Notes under the pieces: generated by a model
Databases searched by the model: none
What the model was told of the DNA's origin: nothing
What the model saw: the letters and a program-made list of their open reading frames with translations, nothing else
Shown: positions 24,269 to 29,011 of the stretch, piece after piece
How the letters are laid out: every line of letters begins with the position of its first letter
Numbering within the stretch: the first letter of the stretch is position 1
Origin: a virus
IMG/VR virus record: IMGVR_UViG_3300013099_000065
Location: 1 to 29,011 of that record
DNA: 29,011 bases
Reading direction: 5' to 3' (one strand)
Made by a program: the position numbers and the translations under genes

Positions 24269-24496
24269 ATGGATAAAATGGACAAAATAGAAAATTTAAT
24301 ACATTCGCTAATTAGTGAATGTAATCTAAACAATGTAAGTATTCCAATTTTCAAAAAAGAAAACGAAAATACAATTATATTTTTCAGCTCGAAGCATACA
24401 AGTATAGAGTTAATCAATAGACTTATTAATAATATTACTGACAATTATATTATTATTCAAATAAATACAATAACAATAACAATTAAAATTTTATAA
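24269..24496 (+). CDS. Hypothetical protein, 75 aa
   Basis: The frame is open from 24137, but the ATG at 24269 (MDKMDKIENLIHSL) is preferred, because the earlier part overlaps the zinc-ribbon gene in another phase. The product is helical at first and beta at the end (IIIQINTITITIKIL). No family recognised. It starts 1 bp after the zinc-ribbon gene. Confidence 0.5.
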   Translation: MDKMDKIENLIHSLISECNLNNVSIPIFKKENENTIIFFSSKHTSIELINRLINNITDNYIIIQINTITITIKIL

Positions 24497-24497
24497 A

Positions 24498-24740
24498 ATG
24501 GGAAAAAAAAACGAATGTGAAAATTGCGGAGCTGAAATAAACAACGGCAACGCTGTAATAATGACTCTCGCGGGGTCGGTTAGATTGGTAGAGGGCAAGG
24601 TTGTTAACAGAAAAATAAAAATCTGCAAAGAATGTTTTGCGGAGTGGAATATGCAAAACAATGATATTGATATTTTGCTAAAACAAGCCAGAGAAACTGG
24701 TGATTTTAAAACAATTGAAAATATTTATAAAGCATTATGA
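24498..24740 (+). CDS. Second small zinc-binding protein, 80 aa
   Basis: An 80-residue protein with C-E-N-C (7-10) and C-K-E-C (43-46), a four-Cys zinc site around a beta hairpin (VIMTLAGSVRLVEGKVVNRKIKI). The second half is helical (ILLKQARETGDFKTIENIYKAL). It may be a DNA- or RNA-polymerase-binding regulator; function not known. It starts 1 bp after the previous gene and overlaps the next by 4 bp. Confidence 0.6.
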   Translation: MGKKNECENCGAEINNGNAVIMTLAGSVRLVEGKVVNRKIKICKECFAEWNMQNNDIDILLKQARETGDFKTIENIYKAL

Positions 24741-25066
24741 TAAAAGGAATAACAACAATAAAGAACTACCAAACATTTATTGAATATAATTTTAATTGTG
24801 ATGCCTACCTTAATACGATGTTAATAGAACATATACAAGAAAACAACGGCGTTTCGGAATTAATTGTTTCAGATATTGGAAATAATAAAAATGAAATTGT
24901 TGAAAATTTACGTAAAATTTTAAAAGGTAAAATATACAAGTATGATATTAATATTTCCGAAAAAAAAGGCAACGTGAATAAGTGGGCAACTATTATCATG
25001 CAAAATTTAAGGAACGAAAAAGAGTTAATAAACAAAGCAATAGAATTAATTAAATATGATAAATGA
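24737..25066 (+). CDS. Hypothetical protein, 109 aa
   Basis: A 109-residue protein with mixed alpha/beta composition (YLNTMLIEHIQENNGVSELIVSDIGNNKNEIVENLRKIL...). No recognised motif. It overlaps the zinc-protein gene by 4 bp and the DnaA-like gene by 11 bp, so it is translationally coupled with both. Confidence 0.5.
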   Translation: MIKGITTIKNYQTFIEYNFNCDAYLNTMLIEHIQENNGVSELIVSDIGNNKNEIVENLRKILKGKIYKYDINISEKKGNVNKWATIIMQNLRNEKELINKAIELIKYDK

Positions 25067-25439
25067 AAGCACGGTAATCAATACAGTATGTAAGGTCTTA
25101 AAAGTCGAATTTACAGCACTGGCAAGAGGCGGACACACCCGACCGTTGCCAACGCAAAGATATATTTTATTTTATTTTCTTATTAAGTATCTATATTATA
25201 CACTTCAAGAAGCGGGCGATGTTTTATACAAAGACCACGCAACGGCTTTGCGTGGGCGTAAAATTGTTGAAAATATAATAAAATCAAAACTACCCTATGA
25301 TAAAGAAATCCAACTGAAAATAAAAAAAATAGATAATATAATTTCTGGCTCGAAAAGAAGTAAAGCCCTGTATTTTTGGGGTGACTGGAGGTTAAAGAAA
25401 ACATGTTTTATAACATCAAGGCATTGTAGCGTGGAATGA
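25056..25439 (+). CDS. Stand-alone DnaA-domain-IV-like DNA-binding protein, 127 aa
   Basis: Residues 34-75 (QRYILFYFLIKYLYYTLQEAGDVL, then KDHATALRGRKIVENI) match the C-terminal DNA-binding domain of DnaA: the basic loop, helix-turn-helix and the DHATAL signature that contacts the DnaA box. There is no ATPase domain. It would bind DNA near an origin or a promoter. The last seven residues (SRHCSVE) are encoded beyond an operator copy (25403-25416). Removing the cassette array would put a TAA right there and end the protein after ...CFIT at residue 120, so the tail looks like an insertion by-product. Confidence 0.75.
   Translation: MINESTVINTVCKVLKVEFTALARGGHTRPLPTQRYILFYFLIKYLYYTLQEAGDVLYKDHATALRGRKIVENIIKSKLPYDKEIQLKIKKIDNIISGSKRSKALYFWGDWRLKKTCFITSRHCSVE
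25403..25416. promoter_or_regulatory. Operator copy at the left edge of the cassette array
   Basis: ATGTTTTATAACAT, a 14-bp member of the ATGTT-N4-ARCAT family, overlaps the 3' end of the DnaA-like gene. No TAnnTTTG box lies 22-23 bp from it on either side, so it appears orphaned. It shares 13 bases with the operator at 26393-26406. Confidence 0.6.
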
Positions 25440-25569
25440 TGTTGAACATTGTTGGTCTGTAATAGACTTAAATTGGAATGATAGAAGAGGATGGCACGCT
25501 ATCGAATATTTAACAAGCCCTTTTATTGTCATCGGTAATATCTACGAAAATAGCGACTTACTAAGTTAG
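25414..25569 (+). pseudogene. C-terminal fragment of a YopX-family protein
   Basis: An open frame with no start codon, 51 residues, running from just after a TAA at 25411 to TAG 25567-25569. It reads GIVAWNDVEHCWSV... and ends PFIVIGNIYENSDLLS, the hallmark ending (GNIYEN-x-x-L) of YopX phage proteins of unknown function. The N-terminal half (usually EGDIVK-type) is missing, cut at the operator copy 25403-25416. The TAG is one base before a TATAAC box. It is a broken gene. Confidence 0.65.
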
Positions 25570-25637
25570 CTATAACGAAAATGTATTTATTTACGTTTTT
25601 GTTTTTCACAAAAATTAAATTAAATACAATGTTATAG
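25570..25637 (+). other. attC-like site A
   Basis: CTATAAC (25570-25576) and GTTATAG (25631-25637) are perfect complements. Inside, TGTATTTA (25582-25589) pairs with TAAATACA (25621-25628), a single extrahelical T (25620) interrupts the 3' arm, and TTTTTG pairs with CAAAAA at the tip. The unpaired spacers are 5 and 2 bases, as in the next site. This is the R''-L''-loop-L'-R' architecture of integron attC sites. Confidence 0.6.
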
Positions 25638-25688
25638 GCTTCTATTTCATTGTATTATCTAAAATATTAATCATATAAAATTAACTAA

Positions 25689-26087
25689 ATGAGTATAAAC
25701 AATTATTTAAAAAACGAAAAGAAAAAAGATTATGAGATTTTTGTAAACCTTTGCGAAATATCAAATATAGATACAGATTTTCGTAAATTTCATTACTTTT
25801 GTAATAGAGCATCTTATTTTTATGTTAATGGGGACAAGAAATTTTACGAGTATGCACCAATGGAATTGCACCACCGATGCAGCTATTCTATTGAAGAAAT
25901 GTTTGCTAAATTTCAAGAGTGGAATAATGGGAAGAAATATTTCCTTTGTTGGGATAGAAATTTCCCTGAATATCCAGAAAATATTGAAGCTAAAAATGGG
26001 AATCAAGCTAAATACAGATATTCAAAATCTAATTCAATTGATTACATTCAAATAGGCAGTCAAATTGCGTATCAAAATTGCCTATAA
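25689..26087 (+). CDS. Cassette gene, hypothetical, 132 aa
   Basis: MSINNYLKNEKKKDYEIFVNLC..., a 132-residue protein rich in Y, F, K and N with no recognised motif (a HHRCSYSIEEMFAKFQEW helix near the middle, then aromatic strands). Its TAA (26085-26087) lies inside the TATAAC box of site B. It begins 52 bases after the GTTATAG of site A and has no visible promoter of its own, as expected of a cassette gene. Function unknown. Confidence 0.6.
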   Translation: MSINNYLKNEKKKDYEIFVNLCEISNIDTDFRKFHYFCNRASYFYVNGDKKFYEYAPMELHHRCSYSIEEMFAKFQEWNNGKKYFLCWDRNFPEYPENIEAKNGNQAKYRYSKSNSIDYIQIGSQIAYQNCL

Positions 26088-26173
26088 CGTAGATGCGGTA
26101 TGAATAGTGCCGATGTAGAACTATTCAAATTAAACACGGTACTAATAGGCATTATTTATACCGCTTGTTATAC
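26082..26173 (+). other. attC-like site B
   Basis: TATAAC (26083-26088) pairs with GTTATA (26167-26172). Inside, GCGGTAT (26095-26101) pairs with ATACCGC (26158-26164), and the helix continues through AATAGTGCC (26103-26111) with GGCATTATT (26148-26156), one G-T wobble in each part, giving about 17 bp. The unpaired spacers are 6 and 2 bases. The long hairpin, box sequences and unequal spacers match attC geometry. Confidence 0.65.
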
Positions 26174-26191
26174 CCTTTTAAAAAATTTACT

Positions 26192-26350
26192 ATGAGTAAT
26201 TTAATAATAAACATAAGATTTTGGTATTGGCATTTTCAAATTAGCAGAGGGTTTAAGACAGTAGAATGGACTAAAAATAGCTACCACGTTGAAAAAGGAT
26301 TAAAGGGTAAAAGCAAAATACAGGTGTATGATTTTTTTAATTGGGTATAA
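26192..26350 (+). CDS. Cassette gene, hypothetical, 52 aa
   Basis: A 52-residue protein (MSNLIINIRFWYWHFQISRG...) with an aromatic N-terminal strand or helix and a basic C-terminus (EKGLKGKSKIQVYDFFNWV). The ATG at 26192 is 18 bases after site B. The TAA (26348-26350) lies inside the TATAAC box of site C, in exactly the same phase as the 132-aa gene. An earlier TTG start at 26165 would overlap site B and is rejected. Function unknown. Confidence 0.55.
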   Translation: MSNLIINIRFWYWHFQISRGFKTVEWTKNSYHVEKGLKGKSKIQVYDFFNWV

Positions 26351-26401
26351 CACGGAGCTTTGCGTAATGAAAATATTTGCAATTCGCATCACGTGTTTTA
26401 T
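26346..26401 (+). other. attC-like site C with hybrid right end, and dispersed repeat copy 2
   Basis: The left box TATAAC (26346-26351) and the following ACG pair with CGT-GTT at 26392-26397 (AACACG with CGTGTT). TGCG (26361-26364) pairs with CGCA (26385-26388). The right box reads GTTTTAT instead of GTTATA, as expected if the crossover between G and TT joined it to the recipient operator. Bases 26352-26386 match 19824-19859 on the opposite strand. Confidence 0.5.
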
Positions 26402-26470
26402 AACATAAAAAAGAAACATGAAAACATGTTTTTCAGCATACGAAGTTAAATTAATAAAGTTTAAATTTGC
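26393..26470 (+). promoter_or_regulatory. Promoter of the annealase operon with two tandem operators
   Basis: Operators GTGTTTTATAACAT (26393-26406; one mismatch) and ATGTTTTTCAGCAT (26426-26439) lie 33 bp apart centre to centre. The second is followed after 23 bp by TAAATTTG (26463-26470), a TAnnTTTG -7 element. The surrounding bases (CATAAAAA-GAAAC, AACATGTTTT) align with the promoter at 3783-3860, so the two probably share an ancestor. Confidence 0.65.
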
Positions 26471-26489
26471 AAAGGTGTATTAAAAATGA

Positions 26490-26531
26490 GACGGTAAATT
26501 AAAGCGTTGCGTATCACTTCCGTTTTTTTAT
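26490..26531 (+). terminator. Possible attenuator hairpin in the annealase leader
   Basis: AGACGG (26490-26495) can pair with CCGTTT (26521-26526) and is followed by a T-run. It lies between the start point expected from the 26463 promoter and the 55-aa gene. The pattern ACGG...CCGT plus T-run also occurs in the initiator leader (22229-22201). The stem is short and the loop long, so this is a weak call. Confidence 0.3.
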
Positions 26532-26561
26532 TAAAAAAAAAACAAAAAACAAATATCAATA

Positions 26562-26729
26562 ATGAAAAAATTTAGAATTACAAACAGAAATGTAACTGTT
26601 AATGACGGCGGTTACAATAGTAAAAAATCCGCAAAAAGGACAATTAAAAAGGCGGTAAAGTCGAGCCAAACAAACCCGGCATTCGACTCGCAAAATAGAA
26701 AAGATTACAAAATTAAAAAAAACAAATAA
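26562..26729 (+). CDS. Small highly basic protein, 55 aa
   Basis: MKKFRITNRNVTVNDGGYNSKK..., 55 residues with very high Lys/Arg content and an internal SAKRTIKKAVKSS segment. It starts about 85 bases after the probable transcription start and ends one base before the annealase ATG, so it is translated with it. It could be a nucleic-acid-binding accessory of the annealase. Function not known. Confidence 0.55.
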   Translation: MKKFRITNRNVTVNDGGYNSKKSAKRTIKKAVKSSQTNPAFDSQNRKDYKIKKNK

Positions 26730-26730
26730 C

Positions 26731-27639
26731 ATGAGTAAAGAATTAAAACAAATAGAAAAAAAACAAGTCGCATTAAGAATAACAGAAAAAGACGTTTTGA
26801 GCTTCCTTGACTTGTATGGCTTTTCCGACCTGTCCACGAAAGAAAAAGGGCAATTTTTGAAAGTTTGCCAAATGAATAACTTAAATCCCTTTAATCGTGA
26901 AGCTCACATTGTAGCTTATGGGCAAGGTAAATATAGAACTTTCTCAATTATAACAGGCTTTCAAGTATATTTGGAACGTGCCGAAAAGACTAACCTGCTA
27001 ACAGGCTGGCACGTTGGAAATGTTGAAAAATGCAAAACTGCAAAAGTTGACAATAAGGGCAATATTTCAGAAATTGACGACTTGCAAGTAACTACTACAA
27101 TATATCGTAAAGATTTTAAAGAACCATTTACTCATACAGTTAAATTTTCAGAACAAGCGAAAAAGAAAAAAGATGGCACGCTTACCGAGTTCTGGATGAA
27201 GTTAGAACAACAATTGAAAAAGGTTAGCATGTCTCAAAGTTTTAGACTTTGTTTTTCTGGTGCAATCGGAGGCTTACCTTATACAGATGCAGAAGTAAGA
27301 CAGGCAAAGCCTACGGATGCCGAAAGTGATGTAATTGAAGACGCTGAAATAATAACAGAAATTGAAAAAAAAGAACTACCCGAAACGGAATTTAAGATTT
27401 TACTTGAAAAGTTGAAAAACTTTGAAATACTTATTTCTGGTGTGAAATCTGAATACAAAGATTTTGAAATTTCCGAAAGTCAGCAAAAGGAAATTTTAAA
27501 AGCGGGCAAATATACAGATGCACAACTTACCGAAATTGTAGAATTAATTGACTCCGGTAAATATACCGCAAAAGATTTTAGATTTTCGCTAACAGAAAAA
27601 CAAACAAAAGATTTAAAGGAATTTCTTAATATTAAATAA
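26731..27639 (+). CDS. Red-beta/RecT-type single-strand annealing protein
   Basis: A 302-residue protein with the Bet/RecT core: FLKVCQMNNLNPFNREAHIVAYG (43-65), FSIITGFQVYLERAEKTNLLTGW (71-93), the basic loop around FKEPFTHTVKFSEQAKKKKDG, and FWMKLEQQLKKVSMSQSFRLCFSGAIGGLPYT (154-185). The C-terminal third is acidic and helical. It anneals single-stranded DNA exposed by the exonuclease (4621-5496) and drives recombination during replication. The gene ends before a bidirectional terminator. Confidence 0.9.
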   Translation: MSKELKQIEKKQVALRITEKDVLSFLDLYGFSDLSTKEKGQFLKVCQMNNLNPFNREAHIVAYGQGKYRTFSIITGFQVYLERAEKTNLLTGWHVGNVEKCKTAKVDNKGNISEIDDLQVTTTIYRKDFKEPFTHTVKFSEQAKKKKDGTLTEFWMKLEQQLKKVSMSQSFRLCFSGAIGGLPYTDAEVRQAKPTDAESDVIEDAEIITEIEKKELPETEFKILLEKLKNFEILISGVKSEYKDFEISESQQKEILKAGKYTDAQLTEIVELIDSGKYTAKDFRFSLTEKQTKDLKEFLNIK

Positions 27640-27660
27640 ATAAAAACCCCTAAAATTTAA

Positions 27661-27690
27661 AAAAGCGACCTTAAAAAGTCGCTTTTTTTT
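27661..27690. terminator. Bidirectional terminator between the annealase and head operons
   Basis: AAAAGCGAC (27661-27669) and GTCGCTTTT (27678-27686) form a 9-bp stem with an 8-nt loop, followed by further T and preceded by A. It separates the rightward annealase operon from the leftward head block whose last stop is at 27694. Confidence 0.9.
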
Positions 27691-27693
27691 TTG

Positions 27694-28197
27694 TTAATTA
27701 ATACCGAAATCAAGCCCGGTTGTTTGCTGAATTGCACCACCCCGCCACAATGCAAAGTCTGTTTTATTTGCATTCAAATAGTCAACTATTTTATTACTTT
27801 CACGTTGTGCATTTTGTAAATACTCACTTTTGGCATCTTTTAATTGATAGCTATTTGCACCTGAAAACATATCACCAAGTATATTAATATTACCTACATC
27901 GGCTTGTTTTAAGTTGCCGTCTGTGATGTAGGATGCTAGAAAATGCCAACTTAAAAAACCATTAAGTCCCTCGTATTTTATTGTATTGCCGTCTTTTATA
28001 TAGTCTTTTCCGTGCCACAAATCAATATATTTTTGTTCTGTGATATTCGCGAAAAAATCTGAAAACAAAGCCTGCCCGAGCAAGTTATATAATTCAATAT
28101 CTTGAACACTTTTTACATGCCCTTTAAAATTGTCTTCATTCACTTGTTTTGATAATTGCCTATATACCCTAACGTCTTGTATATTAATAAGTTCCAT
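27694..28197 (-). CDS. Putative head-tail connector/head completion protein, 167 aa
   Basis: A 167-residue protein (MELINIQDVRVYRQLSKQVNED...) overlapping the 3' end of the portal gene by 14 bp, and so coupled to it. Helical first half (VQDIELYNLLGQALFSDFFANI), then GFLSWHFLASYITDG and a helical end. The position directly after the portal and the helix-rich small size resemble head-tail connector proteins of Bacteroidota phages. It would sit between portal and tail. No motif decides it. Confidence 0.55.
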   Translation of the reverse strand: MELINIQDVRVYRQLSKQVNEDNFKGHVKSVQDIELYNLLGQALFSDFFANITEQKYIDLWHGKDYIKDGNTIKYEGLNGFLSWHFLASYITDGNLKQADVGNINILGDMFSGANSYQLKDAKSEYLQNAQRESNKIVDYLNANKTDFALWRGGAIQQTTGLDFGIN

Positions 28198-29011
28198 ATT
28201 GTAAAGGATTTATTTTAATTGGTAATTCAATTTCGTTTTGAAAATTCGAGTTACTAAATAGTGTTGTTAATTCAATTTCTAATTGCTGTCTGGCTGGTGC
28301 TGTTACACTGTTATAGAATTTAAAAGCATCTTGCATGCTCTGTTGATTAAACATTCCGGCATCTGCTTTGCCGTTGATTATGCCCGGCTGTGCAAACAAT
28401 TCATAAATATTATTCTTTGCATCTGCCCTTTGGTTTGTGAAAAGTTTATCAATATCTGTTTGCTGTATATTTTCAAACAGTGCCGTTGTTGGTGGCGTTC
28501 CGGGTAGATACGGAACGGTTAAGAACCGCCCTGCATTTGCAGACCCCTTAACATTATTTAGTCTTTTTTTGACTTCTTTAAATTCCTCGTTACTATCCAA
28601 ATTTGCAGGATATTTGAAAATTCCACTTGCTGAAAAACCATTTTGCAAATTGCTAATAGAAAATAGTTTGGCTTCGGCTTCGGTTTGAATGTCATCTAAT
28701 ACACTGTCGTATATTGCCGTTTGGTAAATTTCCATTGTATTTTTAGCATAAAAAATCTGTCCCGGATAGTTTTCTATTCCGTTACATTCTTTTATTTGTT
28801 CGCGAACGGTGTAACTGTCAGGGTTGTAATCGTAAACTTCGAGGGCTGTAAAACTTTTAGACTCTTTTTTGTTTGAAATCCATTTATTAAAATTCTCAGT
28901 TGAAAACATGCCGAAATTTTCATTGTATAAATTTTCAGTATGCCAAATATTGGTAATAATATATTTTTCAAACTCATCTTTATCTGTCTTTACTTTTTTT
29001 CGTATAAATTC
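28184..29011 (-). CDS. Phage portal protein, C-terminal part (5' end continues from the left edge)
   Basis: The frame enters from the right edge in phase with the left-edge segment (1-516), because the last 123 bases repeat the first 123. This part contains the most diagnostic portal features: AIYDSVLDDIQTEAEAKLFS, NLQNGFSASGIFKYP, a helical wing (AMYNQQSMQDAFKFYN-like, here FNQQSMQDAFKFYN) and a C-terminal strand EIELPIKINPLQYGTY. The complete protein is 406 residues. The stop overlaps the head-tail connector gene by 14 bp. Confidence 0.75.
   Translation of the reverse strand, partial: EFIRKKVKTDKDEFEKYIITNIWHTENLYNENFGMFSTENFNKWISNKKESKSFTALEVYDYNPDSYTVREQIKECNGIENYPGQIFYAKNTMEIYQTAIYDSVLDDIQTEAEAKLFSISNLQNGFSASGIFKYPANLDSNEEFKEVKKRLNNVKGSANAGRFLTVPYLPGTPPTTALFENIQQTDIDKLFTNQRADAKNNIYELFAQPGIINGKADAGMFNQQSMQDAFKFYNSVTAPARQQLEIELTTLFSNSNFQNEIELPIKINPLQYGTY
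28889..29011. repeat. Right copy of 123-bp terminal direct repeat
   Basis: Exact copy of bases 1-123. The duplicated DNA lies within the portal gene, so the last 123 bases should be dropped when the genome is closed. Confidence 0.95.

Larger units (their letters stand above)
25406..26395 (+). mobile_element. Integron-type cassette array (three cassettes) in a phage
   Basis: The span contains three short frames on one strand: a truncated YopX fragment, a 132-aa gene and a 52-aa gene. Each stops at or inside a TATAAC box opening an imperfect hairpin that closes in GTTATA (or a G-TT junction in the last). Boundaries are drawn at the G/TT crossover points next to two nearly identical operator copies. 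This matches the layout of integron gene cassettes, which lack promoters and carry attC sites after each gene. There is no integrase in the window. Strong pattern, not proof. Confidence 0.6.

Noticed and set aside
25430-25452. A second operator-like ATGTTGAACAT after the DnaA-like gene
   Set aside because: The half-site spacing is 1 and it is inside the YopX fragment; no -7 element follows.
1-29011. tRNA genes or CRISPR arrays
   Set aside because: I saw no cloverleaf or regularly spaced direct repeats of the right size; the only repeats are the operators, the iteron-like linker, the 35-bp pair and the terminal overlap.

Overview
The window is almost certainly one complete tailed-phage genome from a circular assembly. 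The first 123 bases are repeated exactly as the last 123 (1-123 = 28889-29011), and the portal gene reads through that junction, so the non-redundant circle is 28,888 bp. The host is most likely a Bacteroidota (Bacteroidetes) bacterium. The DNA is very AT-rich, starts are preceded by A-rich rather than Shine-Dalgarno sequence, and several intergenic regions carry the TAnnTTTG -7 element, once with a TTTG -33 box at exactly 19 bp. A 1231-residue tape measure protein and no visible sheath gene suggest a siphovirus. I see no integrase, classical repressor, tRNA, CRISPR or recognisable endolysin.

Layout. (1) A minus-strand head block runs from 3677 down through position 1 and across the junction to 27694: ClpP-type protease fused to a scaffold-like tail, major capsid protein, a putative tail-tube or structural protein, a small protein, portal and a putative head-tail connector. 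Two intrinsic terminators lie inside it. (2) A short plus-strand operon (3903-5677) holds an unknown protein, a RecE/PD-(D/E)XK exonuclease and a small protein, and ends in a bidirectional terminator. (3) A long minus-strand block (23951 down to 5745) holds small early genes, an N6-adenine methyltransferase, a replication initiator, a DnaC-like loader, a RusA-like resolvase, TerS, TerL and the tail genes, ending with the tape measure. (4) A plus-strand block (24112-27639) holds two zinc-ribbon proteins, small unknowns, a stand-alone DnaA-domain-IV-like protein, a cassette array and a Red-beta/RecT annealase.

The main non-genic signals are these. Seven copies of a 14-bp palindrome, ATGTT-N4-ARCAT, occur almost only in promoter regions, and in four promoters a copy lies exactly 22-23 bp upstream of the TAnnTTTG box, which fits a phage-wide activator (or repressor) regulon. 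The interval 25406-26395 looks like an array of integron-type gene cassettes: three short same-strand reading frames, each ending at or inside a TATAAC box that opens a long imperfect hairpin closed (or half closed) by GTTATA. The array appears inserted at one of the palindromic operators. The gene after the TerL/membrane-protein pair has a T10 slippery run and a -1 extension whose stop lies one base before the next ATG, as in a lambda G/GT-type frameshifted tail chaperone.

How it works together. The loader, initiator, methyltransferase, resolvase, exonuclease and annealase make a replication-recombination set. TerS/TerL package DNA into the protease-matured HK97-type capsid through the portal, and the tail genes follow TerL. 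The exonuclease and annealase are about 6.8 kb apart around the circle, but both are driven from promoters with the same tandem-operator layout, so they are probably co-regulated.
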